Part shown: piece by piece, positions 13,326 to 21,307 of the stretch
How the letters are laid out: every line of letters begins with the position of its first letter
Position numbering within the stretch: the first letter of the stretch is position 1
From: an uncultured Faecalibacterium sp.
GTDB taxonomy: Bacteria; Bacillota; Clostridia; Oscillospirales; Ruminococcaceae
DNA length: 35,127 bases
NCBI GenBank assembly: GCA_944385995.1
Contig: CALWZL010000018.1
Coordinates: 1 to 35,127 of the forward strand
Direction: 5' to 3'
Notes under the pieces: model-generated
The model's input: only the letters and a program-made list of their open reading frames with translations
The model's database searches: none
Told to the model about the DNA's origin: nothing
Made by a program: the position numbers and the translations under genes

Positions 13326-15734
13326 ATGGAACGTATGGAACATTACGACTGGAATGACGGCTGGCTGTTCACGCCGCATTACGACCCGGCCCTGTTGGGG
13401 CCGGACTGCGGCAGCCTGGATCTGGAGCCGGTACGGCTGCCCCACACCGTCAAAGTGCTGCCCTTCAATTACTGCAACGAAAACGACTACCAGCTGGTCA
13501 GCGGGTACCGCCGTGTTTTTACCGCGCCCAAAAGCTGGGAGGGCCGCACCCTGTTCTTGACCTTCGGCGCCGCGGCCCACGATGCCACCGTCTATTGCAA
13601 CGGCCAGCGGGTGGGACATCACGCCTGCGGTTATACCGCCTTCACGGTCAACCTGACCGGCGCGGTCCGGCTGGGCGAGGAAAACATCCTGGCGGTCCGG
13701 TGCGACAGCCGGGAAACGCTGGACATTCCGCCTTTCGGCGGCCAGACCGAGACCCTGACCTATGGCGGACTCTACCGCGGGGTCTCCCTGGAAGTCAAGG
13801 AAAACGCCTGGCTGCGGGACGTTTTTATCCAGGCAGCGGCCGACGGGTCCTTTCGGATTTATTCGGCCGCCGACGGCGAGACGGTGGGCTGCACCCTGGA
13901 AGCCGAGATCCGCTCCCCTTCCGGCCGGCGGGCCGCCTATAGGGGGGAACTCTCCCTGCCCATCAACGGCACCCTGAACGGGGTCCAGCCCTGGAGCTGC
14001 GATCATCCCACCCGCTATACCCTGACCGTCCGCCTGATTCGGCCCGGCACCAACGGCCTGCCCGACCGGGTCCTGGATCAAAAGGTACTGCGGTTCGGAT
14101 TCCGCACCATCCAGTTTGTGGCCGGCGGCCTCTATCTGAACGGCGCCCGCACCGAATTGCGGGGCCTGGTCCGGGATCAGAGCTACCCCTACCAGGGTTA
14201 CGCCATGCCCGACAGCATCCAGCGTCTGGACGCCCAGATTCTCCGCAAGGAGCTGGGCTGCAACGCCGTCCGGTGCTGCTGTCCCCCCAGCCCCGCCTTT
14301 CTGGATGCCTGCGACGAGCTGGGCCTGCTGGCCTTTGTGGAAATGCCGGGCCAACAGTATCTCGGCAGTCCGGCCTGGAAGGCCCAGGCCCTCCAGAACT
14401 GCCGGGAAATGGTAGCCCAGTACCGCAACCATCCCAGCGTCTTTCTGTGGGGGGTGCGGGTGCCCGGCAGCGCCGACGACGAATCCTTCTACAAAAAGAC
14501 CAACGAGGCGGCCCGCCGTCTCGATCCCACCCGCCCCACCGCCGGCTCCCGCCGGATCAAAAAGAGCCAGCTGCTGGAAGATGTCTATGCCTACGACGAC
14601 TTTTCCTTTGCGGGGTCGGGCCCGGGCTGCCTGCCCCGGCCGTCGGTCACGCCCGACCTGCGCCGCGGCTATCTCATCAGCGGATACGGCGGGATGATGT
14701 ACCCCACCAAGAGCTTTGACGGCACAGCCCAGCGGCTGAGCCAGGCCCTGCGGTATGGCGCCGTCCTCAACGACGCCTCGGCCCAGCAGGGGGTGGCGGG
14801 CAGCTTCGGCTGGTGCATGACCGACTACAACACCCATCCCGCCTATGGCAGTGGAGACCGGGTCAGCTATCAGGGCGTTCTGGACCTGTTCCGAAATCCC
14901 AAGCTGGCCGCCGCGGTCTTTGCCAGCCAAAAAACGCCCCGGGTTCCCTCCGACGTGGTTCTGGAAGTCTCCCCGGCGGCCGCCTTTGGCGATATGCCCG
15001 CCGGCTACCCCGGCGGATGCTGGGCCTTCACCAATGCCGACGCAGTGCGGATGTATCGGGACGGGGATTTCATCGCCGAGTTCACCCCCGACCGGCAGGG
15101 CCGCTTTGCGGCGCTGCCCCACCCTCCCATCCAGATTGACGACTTTGTGGGGCCCCTGCTGGAAAAATACGAGGGGATCGCCCACAATGAGGCCGTCCAG
15201 CTGGCCGCCTGCCTCAACGCCATGCGGCGGGACCCCACCGTTCCCTCGCCGCTGCTGCGGGCCCGGCTGGGCCGTCTGATGCGGACTTTGCGGATGAATG
15301 AGTCCACCCTCCTCGGGCTCTACCAGACCTATATCGGGGTGCTGGGCAGCCGCACGGTGTCCTGCCGGTTCGATGCAGTCTGGCGGGGCCGGGTCACCCG
15401 GACCGTCATCCAGGAGCCCGCCCAGCGGGTCCGGCTGGAATGCACCGTCCGCAACGCCATTCTGACCGACGGCCCCACCTGGGACTGTGCAGCGGTGACC
15501 CTCCGGGCCATCGACCAAAACGGAATCCTCCTGCCCTATTGCAGCGAGGCGGTTCAGCTGTCGGTGGAAGGCCCTGCCAGACTGATCGGTCCTGCGGTGG
15601 TTCCCCTGCGGGGCGGCATGGCGGGCACCTATCTGGCCACCGAGGGGATCGCCGGCCGCGCCACCCTCCATTGCAGCATGGAAGGGGCCCTGGATACCGA
15701 GGTATCGGTCATCATCCGGCGGCGGGAAGTCTGA
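13326..15734 (+). CDS. Glycoside hydrolase family 2 homologue lacking both catalytic glutamates
   Basis: This 802-residue protein follows the beta-galactosidase-like GH2 plan: sugar-binding jelly roll (about 1-165), Ig-like domain (about 170-265), TIM barrel (about 270-560) and C-terminal beta domains. Family landmarks are easy to see: RGLVRDQSYPYQGYAMPDS, QYRNHPSVFLWGVR, SFGWCMTDYNTH and FRNPKLAAAVFASQ. The active site is not conserved. The acid/base motif normally reading RINES has Pro380-Gly381. The nucleophile motif normally ending in SE(Y/F)NG has Gly453 (ISGYGG). The R-x-x-H-Y-P motif is R316-CCC-PP, with the histidine lost. No signal peptide is seen, so it is probably cytoplasmic. AAGGAG lies 10 bases before the ATG. 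The frame is open throughout, so I infer a maintained pseudo-enzyme, perhaps a carbohydrate sensor or scaffold. Confidence 0.85.
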   Translation: MERMEHYDWNDGWLFTPHYDPALLGPDCGSLDLEPVRLPHTVKVLPFNYCNENDYQLVSGYRRVFTAPKSWEGRTLFLTFGAAAHDATVYCNGQRVGHHACGYTAFTVNLTGAVRLGEENILAVRCDSRETLDIPPFGGQTETLTYGGLYRGVSLEVKENAWLRDVFIQAAADGSFRIYSAADGETVGCTLEAEIRSPSGRRAAYRGELSLPINGTLNGVQPWSCDHPTRYTLTVRLIRPGTNGLPDRVLDQKVLRFGFRTIQFVAGGLYLNGARTELRGLVRDQSYPYQGYAMPDSIQRLDAQILRKELGCNAVRCCCPPSPAFLDACDELGLLAFVEMPGQQYLGSPAWKAQALQNCREMVAQYRNHPSVFLWGVRVPGSADDESFYKKTNEAARRLDPTRPTAGSRRIKKSQLLEDVYAYDDFSFAGSGPGCLPRPSVTPDLRRGYLISGYGGMMYPTKSFDGTAQRLSQALRYGAVLNDASAQQGVAGSFGWCMTDYNTHPAYGSGDRVSYQGVLDLFRNPKLAAAVFASQKTPRVPSDVVLEVSPAAAFGDMPAGYPGGCWAFTNADAVRMYRDGDFIAEFTPDRQGRFAALPHPPIQIDDFVGPLLEKYEGIAHNEAVQLAACLNAMRRDPTVPSPLLRARLGRLMRTLRMNESTLLGLYQTYIGVLGSRTVSCRFDAVWRGRVTRTVIQEPAQRVRLECTVRNAILTDGPTWDCAAVTLRAIDQNGILLPYCSEAVQLSVEGPARLIGPAVVPLRGGMAGTYLATEGIAGRATLHCSMEGALDTEVSVIIRRREV

Positions 15735-15777
15735 GAAAGCCGCGCTTTTTACGGTTGCTTTTCACTCTGTTCAAAAT

Positions 15778-15806
15778 TTGATCATTTCCGGCTGGCATAC
15801 TAAATT
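15778..15806 (+). promoter_or_regulatory. Possible promoter of the zinc-ribbon/DUF5685 pair
   Basis: TTGATC (15778-15783) and TAAATT (15801-15806) are separated by 17 bases in an AT-rich patch between the glycosidase stop and the zinc-ribbon gene. Matches to consensus are moderate. Confidence 0.4.
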
Positions 15807-15904
15807 TAACAGGCGGCCCTGCGGATTGCCAATTGGGGAACCGCCGCGGCCGGGCCGCCGGTCATCCACCAAATTTTACCAAGATATGGGGGCTATCTAC
15901 AGAT

Positions 15905-16300
15905 ATGCGTGAAAAAATCCGTCAATTCATGGCAGGCCGCTACGGCACCGATGCGCTCAATCAGTTCCTGAGCATTCTGGCCGTGGTCCTGCTCCTGATC
16001 TCCCTGGTCAGCCGCTGGGGCATCTTTACCTGGCTGGGCCTGGCCGCGCTGATCTACTGTTATTTCCGCACCTTCAGCCGCAACATCTCCCGCCGCACCG
16101 AGGAGAACTACCGCTTTTACAACCTGAAAGAGCAGATTGCCGGCAAGTTCCGCGGCATCAAGCGCCGCTGGGACGACCGCAAGACCTACCGGTATTTCCG
16201 GTGTCCCAAGTGCCGCCAGATGCTGCGGGTTCCAAAAGGCCGGGGCCGGATCGAAATCTCCTGCCCGCGGTGCGGCACCCAGTTCATCAAGAAGAGCTGA
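15905..16300 (+). CDS. Small membrane protein with C-terminal zinc ribbon
   Basis: The 131-residue product starts MREKIRQFMAGRYG. Two hydrophobic segments (about 21-35 and 38-54) form a hairpin, followed by a basic region and a zinc ribbon with C100-P-K-C103 and C120-P-R-C123. Both ends should face the cytoplasm. I do not recognise a named family; small membrane zinc-ribbon proteins of this shape are common in Clostridia. The start is chosen by conservation-like composition: an upstream in-frame ATG adds a Gly/Arg/Pro-rich stretch with no ribosome site, though the site before 15905 is also weak. The next gene begins two bases after its stop, so both are co-translated. Confidence 0.75.
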   Translation: MREKIRQFMAGRYGTDALNQFLSILAVVLLLISLVSRWGIFTWLGLAALIYCYFRTFSRNISRRTEENYRFYNLKEQIAGKFRGIKRRWDDRKTYRYFRCPKCRQMLRVPKGRGRIEISCPRCGTQFIKKS

Positions 16301-16301
16301 T

Positions 16302-17135
16302 ATGTTTGGCTATATCATTCCTGACCAGCAGGCCATGACCCCCGAGGCCCGGGACCGCTACCGCACCGCCTATTGCGGCCTGTGCCGCCGGGCGGCGGCC
16401 CTCCACGGGATGGCGGGCCGGATGACCCTGAGCTACGACCTGACCTTTTTGAATCTGCTGTTGTCCAGCCTGTACGAGGGCGAGACCCCGGCGGTGGCCG
16501 AAACCGGCCGCTGTCCGGTCCATCCCATCCGGCCCATCCATTGGCGGTACAGCGGTCCCACCGACTACTGCGCCGACATCGGTCTGGCCCTCCACTACTA
16601 CAGCGCCCAAGACAAATGGGAGGACGACCGCAGCCCCCTGGGCCTTGGCTACATGAAATTGCTGGACCAGCGCCGCCGGGACGCTGAGGCCCGGTGGCCC
16701 CGGGCCTGCCAGGCCATCACCCAGGGTCTGGACCAGCTGGCCCAATATGAGGCCGCAGGCTGCGAGGATCTGGACCTGGTGTCGGGGTCCTTCGGCGGGC
16801 TGATGGCCGAGCTGTTCGACTACAAACAGGACCGATGGTCCGGCGAGCTGCGGACCATCGGCTACAGCATCGGCAAATACATCTATCTTTTGGATGCCTG
16901 GGACGACCTGGAGCGGGACAAGCGGAAGGGCTCCTACAATCCCCTCCGCCGGATCTCCGCCGAGCCCGACTATGAGGACCAGATGCGGGAGATCTTTGAA
17001 TTGCTGCTGGCCCAGGCGGCGGCCGCCTTCCGGCGTCTGCCCTGTGTCGAGGATGCGGACCTGTTGGAAAACATCCTGTATTCCGGCATCTGGCTCAAAT
17101 ACAATGTCAAAAACAGCCGAAAGAAGCCCCGCTGA
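16302..17135 (+). CDS. DUF5685 family protein with two acidic motifs
   Basis: The 277-residue, largely helical protein begins MFGYIIPDQQ and has a YCGLC motif (C25, C28), with C71 and C90 as further candidate metal ligands. This matches my memory of DUF5685, a Clostridia family of unknown function. Two Asp-rich motifs, DKWEDD (104-109) and DAWDDLERD (198-206), lie about 90 residues apart on predicted helices. Their spacing and form recall the metal-binding motifs of all-alpha isoprenoid synthases, but the family link is unproven. No membrane segment or signal peptide is seen. The ATG follows the zinc-ribbon stop by one base. A J-domain gene follows, suggesting a functional trio. Confidence 0.75.
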   Translation: MFGYIIPDQQAMTPEARDRYRTAYCGLCRRAAALHGMAGRMTLSYDLTFLNLLLSSLYEGETPAVAETGRCPVHPIRPIHWRYSGPTDYCADIGLALHYYSAQDKWEDDRSPLGLGYMKLLDQRRRDAEARWPRACQAITQGLDQLAQYEAAGCEDLDLVSGSFGGLMAELFDYKQDRWSGELRTIGYSIGKYIYLLDAWDDLERDKRKGSYNPLRRISAEPDYEDQMREIFELLLAQAAAAFRRLPCVEDADLLENILYSGIWLKYNVKNSRKKPR

Positions 17136-17165
17136 GCCCTGTTGTGTGGTGTGGGGCTTGCTTTT
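17124..17165 (+). terminator. Possible terminator at the end of the DUF5685 gene
   Basis: AAGCCCC (17124-17130, overlapping the last codons) can pair with GGGGCTT (17153-17159), followed by a CTTTTT run. The loop is long (22 bases), so this is a weak call. Part of it also serves as the proposed dnaJ-like -35 region. Confidence 0.35.
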
Positions 17166-17186
17166 TGAGCATTCATACGATAAAAT
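17158..17186 (+). promoter_or_regulatory. Possible promoter of the J-domain gene
   Basis: TTGCTT (17158-17163) and TAAAAT (17181-17186) are separated by 17 bases, in the only AT-rich patch before the gene. Confidence 0.45.
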
Positions 17187-17286
17187 AGATAAGCTTTTGA
17201 AACGATGACAGGGGCCGGGCCCAGCGAGGGGCGGCCGGCATCCCTTTTTTCCACATTGCGATAGAGAGTTGTGAGGAAGTTATCCG

Positions 17287-18021
17287 ATGAAAGATCCCTA
17301 TGAAGTCCTTGGCATCCAGCGCGGTGCCAGTGAGGAAGAGATCAAAAAAGCCTACCGCGCCAAGTGCAAGCGCTGGCATCCCGACCTGAACCCCAATGAT
17401 CCCACCGCCGAGGGACATTTCAAGGAAGTCCAGGCCGCCTACGACGCCATTATGAAGGGCGATACCGGTCCCCAGACATCCGGCGGCTACAGCCAGCAGG
17501 GCTACGGCGGGTACAGTCAGCAGAGCTATCAGCAGGGCTACCAGCAGGGCGGCTTTGAGGATGGTTTTTATGGCTTTGACCCCTTTGGGTTTGGCTTTGG
17601 CTATGGCGGCGGCTACACCCAGCAGCGGGGCCCCAGCAGTTCCAGCAGCGACCCCGCCGAAATCCAGGCGGCCCGCAACTTCATCGTCAACGGCCGTTAC
17701 GCCGAGGCCCGCCGGGTGCTGGACGCCCAGAGGGACCGGAACGCCCGCTGGTACTATCTGTCCAGCCTGGCCAACCAGGGCCTGGGCCGCAGCATTGACG
17801 CCCTCCAGGACGCCCGCCGGGCGGTCCAGCTGGACCCGGGCAACACCGAATACCGCAATCATCTCAACCGCCTCCAGAATCCGGGCCAGACCTACCGGAC
17901 CCAGACCACCTATGCCAGCAACGGCGGCGGAATCATGCGGTGGTGCTGGTCCATGATCCTGCTGAACCTGCTGTGCAACTGCTGCTGCGGCAACCGCTGG
18001 TTCTTCTACCGGCCCTTCTGA
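17287..18021 (+). CDS. J-domain protein with prion-like linker and Cys-rich C-terminus
   Basis: This DnaJ-type co-chaperone of 244 residues would stimulate DnaK ATPase. The J domain spans about 1-58 with HPD at 31-33. Residues 64-112 are low-complexity Gln/Gly/Tyr/Ser then Phe/Gly repeats. A helical TPR-like region follows (about 126-190, with [16 protein letters not shown] and a second AVQLDPGN repeat). The end (about 215-244) is hydrophobic and carries [11 protein letters not shown], which could insert in the membrane or bind metal. It lacks the zinc-finger and C-terminal domains of true DnaJ, so it is a specialised class C J-protein. GAGGAAG lies 7 bases before the ATG. It follows the zinc-ribbon and DUF5685 genes. 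Confidence 0.85.
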   Translation: MKDPYEVLGIQRGASEEEIKKAYRAKCKRWHPDLNPNDPTAEGHFKEVQAAYDAIMKGDTGPQTSGGYSQQGYGGYSQQSYQQGYQQGGFEDGFYGFDPFGFGFGYGGGYTQQRGPSSSSSDPAEIQAARNFIVNGRYAEARRVLDAQRDRNARWYYLSSLANQGLGRSIDALQDARRAVQLDPGNTEYRNHLNRLQNPGQTYRTQTTYASNGGGIMRWCWSMILLNLLCNCCCGNRWFFYRPF

Positions 18022-18052
18022 GCCTCGACGGCACCGATCCGACCAAACCGCT

Positions 18053-18096
18053 CCCGGCGAGGGTGCGCCCAGCGCGCTGTTCGCCGGGACATTTTG
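18053..18096 (+). terminator. Possible terminator after the J-domain gene
   Basis: A perfect 8-bp stem (18053-18060 with 18081-18088) encloses a GC-rich inner region and is followed by ACATTTTG. The T-tract is short, so confidence is limited. Confidence 0.4.
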
Positions 18097-18152
18097 TCGA
18101 AAAGGGGCCGGCCGACAGGTGCGGGAAGCCCTCTTCGTCCTGCGGTGAAGTG

Positions 18153-18181
18153 TGGACCTTTCCCGAAAATTGTGCTAGAAT
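18153..18181 (+). promoter_or_regulatory. Promoter of trkA-trkH
   Basis: TGGACC (18153-18158) and TAGAAT (18176-18181) are separated by 17 bases. The expected start near 18188 lies only about 15 bases before the terminator-like hairpin in front of trkA. Confidence 0.55.
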
Positions 18182-18202
18182 ACTACCGTGCATAGAATGC
18201 CG

Positions 18203-18235
18203 AGCCAGGCGGCGCAGGCCCCCCTGGCTTTTTTT
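18203..18235 (+). terminator. Terminator-like hairpin in the trkA leader
   Basis: AGCCAGG (18203-18209) pairs with CCTGGCT (18223-18229) and is followed by seven Ts. It lies 25 bases before the trkA start codon and after the best promoter, so it may be a constitutive brake or a conditional attenuator for potassium uptake. I see no known riboswitch fold upstream. Confidence 0.65.
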
Positions 18236-18260
18236 CATGATGGGAAAGGATGCTGAGAGG

Positions 18261-19637
18261 ATGAAAATCATACTTGTGGGCGGCGGCAAGGTGGGCACAG
18301 CTCTGGCCCGCCAGCTCAGTGAGGAAGGGCACAGCGTAACGGTGATTGACACCAACAAGGCCCGCGTCGAGCAAATCGTTCAGTCCTACGACGTGCTGGG
18401 CGTGGTGGGCAACGGTTCTTCCATCGCTACCCTGTCCGAGGCGGGCATCGAGGACAACGATGTCTTTATCGCCATCACCGGTTCGGACGAGCTGAACCTG
18501 CTGTGCTGCATGTTTGCCAAAAAGGCGGGCAGCCGTCACACCATCGCCCGGGTTCGGAATCCGTCCTACAGCCATGAGCTGGACTTCATCCGCCAGCAGA
18601 CCGGCATTTCGGCCATCATCAACCCCGAGATGGCCGCCGCCACCGAAATTTCCCGTCTGCTCCGGTTCCCCGGCGCCACCAAGATCGACACCTTCGCCGG
18701 CGGCCGGGTCCGGCTGATTAAATTTGCCCTCACCATTGCCCACGGTCTGGACGGCATGCCCATCCGGGACATTCCCACCCGGCTGGGCTGCGACATTCTG
18801 GTCTGCGCCGTGGAGCGTGGGAAGACCGTCACCATCCCCGACGGCAGTTTTGTGCTCCGCAGCGGGGACCTGGTCACCTTCCTGGCCACCCAGGAAAAGG
18901 CCCATCAGTTTTTCCTGAAACTGGGCATCCCGGTCAACCCGGTGAAAAATGCCATGATCGTGGGCGGCGGCGCCATTGCCTTCTATCTGAGCAAATCCCT
19001 GCTGGCCGACAAGGTCAAGGTGCGGATCATCGAGCGGGACCTCAACCGCTGCGACTACCTGGCCGAGGAGCTGCCCGACGCCCAGATTCTCTGTGAGGAC
19101 GGCTCCAACCGGAGTTTTCTGTTGTCGGAGGGGCTGGACGCAGCCGAAGCCTTTGTAGCCCTGACCAACATGGACGAGGAAAACATCCTTCTTTCCCTCT
19201 TTGCCAGCAACCATTCCCGGGCCAAGCGGGTCACCAAAATCAACCGCCTGGAGTTTGACGACATGCTCTCCAGCTTTGACCTGGGCAGCATCATCTATCC
19301 CAAGTATATGACCTGTGACTTCATCGTCCAGTATGTCCGGGCCCTCCAGAACGAGGCCGGCAACAACATCAAGACCCTCTACCGGATTCTGGACGACCGG
19401 GTGGAAGCGCTGGAGTTCACGGTCCACGAACAGAGCGCCGCCACCGGCGTTCCCCTGAGCGAACTTCACCTCAAGCCCCATCTGCTGCTCTGCTGCATCA
19501 CCCGCGGCGACCAGATCATCATCCCCCGCGGCGGCGACACCATTCAGCTGGGGGATACCGTCGTTGTGGTCACTTTGCAGCACGGCCTTCATGATCTGCG
19601 GGACATTGTGGCAGGACAAGGGAGCGCGCGCCGATGA
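18261..19637 (+). CDS. trkA: Trk potassium-uptake regulatory subunit TrkA
   Basis: TrkA is the cytoplasmic RCK protein that gates the TrkH channel in response to nucleotides. The 458-residue product has two tandem units of Rossmann RCK-N plus RCK-C. The first nucleotide-binding loop is VGGGKVGTALA near the N-terminus and the second is VGGGAIAFYLS near the middle. Length is typical of double-RCK TrkA. The ATG at 18261 is chosen because AAAGGA lies about 10 bases upstream and it begins the conserved MKIILVGGG. The gene overlaps trkH by four bases (ATGA). Confidence 0.95.
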   Translation: MKIILVGGGKVGTALARQLSEEGHSVTVIDTNKARVEQIVQSYDVLGVVGNGSSIATLSEAGIEDNDVFIAITGSDELNLLCCMFAKKAGSRHTIARVRNPSYSHELDFIRQQTGISAIINPEMAAATEISRLLRFPGATKIDTFAGGRVRLIKFALTIAHGLDGMPIRDIPTRLGCDILVCAVERGKTVTIPDGSFVLRSGDLVTFLATQEKAHQFFLKLGIPVNPVKNAMIVGGGAIAFYLSKSLLADKVKVRIIERDLNRCDYLAEELPDAQILCEDGSNRSFLLSEGLDAAEAFVALTNMDEENILLSLFASNHSRAKRVTKINRLEFDDMLSSFDLGSIIYPKYMTCDFIVQYVRALQNEAGNNIKTLYRILDDRVEALEFTVHEQSAATGVPLSELHLKPHLLLCCITRGDQIIIPRGGDTIQLGDTVVVVTLQHGLHDLRDIVAGQGSARR

Positions 19638-21076
19638 ACTATGCGATTGTATTCCGTCTGCTGGGGTATATTCTGCTGTGTGAAGGCGGGCTGATGTGCC
19701 TGCCCGCCCTGGTCAGCGCCCTCTACCACGAATGGGATGTCCTGTGGATTTTCCTGTTCACGGTGGCCCTCTGCTTTGTCATCGGGCTTTCCCTCACCTT
19801 TCTCAAGCCGCGCCGCAAAATTTTCTACATGCGGGAGAGCTGCGTCACCGCGGCGCTGACCTGGGTGGTCATCAGTGTCATGGGAGCGGTGCCCTTTGTC
19901 CTGTCGGGGGCCATTCCCGACCCCGTCGCCGCCCTGTTTGAGACGGTGTCGGGTTTCACCACCACCGGCGCTTCGGTCCTGGCCGACGTGGAGAGCCTGC
20001 CCATGGGGATTTTGTTCTGGCGCAGCTTCACCCACTGGATCGGCGGCATGGGCATTCTGGTCTTTTTGCTGGCCGTGATGCCGCTGGCCGGCGGCAGCCA
20101 TGTCAACCTGATGAAGGCCGAAAGCCCCGGCCCCCAAGTCGAAAAAATGGTTCCCTCGGTCCAGGCCACCGCCAAAATCCTCTACACCATCTATCTGGGG
20201 ATGACCATCCTCCAGATTCTCTTTATGCTGGCGGGGGGCTGTCCCCTGATGGATACTCTGCTGATTACTTTCGGCACCGCCGGCACCGGCGGCTTCGGTG
20301 TCCGCAATGACAGCCTGGCCAGCTATTCCACCTACATCCAGGTGGTGGTGACGGTCTTTATGATTCTGTTCGGTGTCAACTTCAGCGCCTACTTCTACCT
20401 GACCCGCCGCAAATTCAAGAAGGCCATCGCCATCGAGGAAGTCCGCTGGTACCTGATCGTCATTGCGGCGGCCATCGCCATGGTCAGCTGGAACATCCGG
20501 GATCTCTTTCCCGATTTCCGCACCGCGGTGCAGCAGGCGGCCTTCCAGGTGGGCTCCATCATCACCACCACCGGCTTTTCCAGCTGTGACTACGACCTGT
20601 GGCCTCCCTTTGCCAAGACCGTCCTGGTGACCCTGATGTTCATCGGCGCCTGTGCCGGCAGCACCGGCGGCGGCATGAAAATCAGCCGTCTGGTCACTCT
20701 GGCCAAGAGCATCCGCAAGGAAATCCAGCAGACCCTTCACCCCAACGCCGTCACGCCGGTGCGGGTGGACGGCAAACCCATCAACCACGAGACCCTTCGG
20801 TCCATCAATGTCTTTATGGCGGCCTACATCATCATCTTCACGGTGTCGGTGCTGCTGGTCAGCCTGGACGGCTACAGCATGACCACCAACTTTACCGCCG
20901 TGGCGGCCACCTTCAACAACATTGGCCCCGGCCTGGAGGGGGTGGGTCCCACCGCCAATTTCGGCTTTTACTCCAGCTTTTCCAAGCTGGTGCTGACTTT
21001 CGATATGCTGGCCGGCCGTCTGGAGCTGTTCCCCATGCTGCTCCTGTTCGCTCCCGAGACCTGGAAAAAATTCTAA
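19634..21076 (+). CDS. trkH: Trk potassium channel/transporter subunit TrkH
   Basis: TrkH is the membrane subunit that carries potassium with TrkA as regulator. The 480-residue protein has about ten to twelve hydrophobic helices forming four channel-like repeats. The four pore loops are recognisable by their filter glycines: SGFTTTGAS, GTAGTGGFG, ITTTGFSSCD and NNIGPGLEG. The conserved STGGGMK before an amphipathic linker is also present. Length is close to E. coli TrkH (483). It begins inside the trkA stop codon (ATGA overlap), so the two subunits are coupled. A strong terminator follows at 21263-21303. Confidence 0.95.
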   Translation: MNYAIVFRLLGYILLCEGGLMCLPALVSALYHEWDVLWIFLFTVALCFVIGLSLTFLKPRRKIFYMRESCVTAALTWVVISVMGAVPFVLSGAIPDPVAALFETVSGFTTTGASVLADVESLPMGILFWRSFTHWIGGMGILVFLLAVMPLAGGSHVNLMKAESPGPQVEKMVPSVQATAKILYTIYLGMTILQILFMLAGGCPLMDTLLITFGTAGTGGFGVRNDSLASYSTYIQVVVTVFMILFGVNFSAYFYLTRRKFKKAIAIEEVRWYLIVIAAAIAMVSWNIRDLFPDFRTAVQQAAFQVGSIITTTGFSSCDYDLWPPFAKTVLVTLMFIGACAGSTGGGMKISRLVTLAKSIRKEIQQTLHPNAVTPVRVDGKPINHETLRSINVFMAAYIIIFTVSVLLVSLDGYSMTTNFTAVAATFNNIGPGLEGVGPTANFGFYSSFSKLVLTFDMLAGRLELFPMLLLFAPETWKKF

Positions 21077-21098
21077 CATTCAGATGCTCTTTGGGGGA

Positions 21099-21254
21099 AT
21101 TTCTGCACGCATCCGCGCGGCAGAAATCCTTTGGTTGCGGTTTTCTGCTTTTGCCGCAGGCAGCGGCTCAGCTCTGCCCCCCTTTGAAACAAAATTTGGC
21201 GCAGAACCGCGCACGGGCCCCAAGCGGCCCGCACACTCTCTGCGCCAAAGTTTC
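21099..21254 (+). other. Cluster of stem-loops downstream of trkH
   Basis: Two structures are clear. ATTTCTGC (21099-21106) pairs perfectly with GCAGAAAT (21120-21127). Further on, TTTGGCGCAGA (21195-21205) pairs perfectly with TCTGCGCCAAA (21239-21249). That long stem is extended outward by GAAAC/GTTTC (21186-21190 and 21250-21254) across a four-A bulge, and inward by CGGGCC/GGCCCG (21214-21219 and 21226-21231). No T-tract follows either, and the real terminator comes after them. They could be an mRNA 3' structure, a small RNA or an old repeat. No coding gene is evident. Confidence 0.5.
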
Positions 21255-21262
21255 CTGTATCT

Positions 21263-21303
21263 GTCCCAGCCGTACGCACATGTCGTCCGGCCGGGACTTT
21301 TTT
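21263..21303 (+). terminator. Intrinsic terminator of trkAH
   Basis: GTCCC-A-GCCG (21263-21272) pairs with CGGC-C-GGGAC (21288-21297) with one mismatch, followed by six Ts. It ends five bases before the stop of the converging CinA-like gene. Confidence 0.88.
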
Positions 21304-21307
21304 ATTG

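Noticed and set aside
18022-18260. A c-di-AMP (ydaO) or other known riboswitch in front of trkA
   Set aside because: I looked for the conserved ydaO segments and did not find them; only hairpins are visible.
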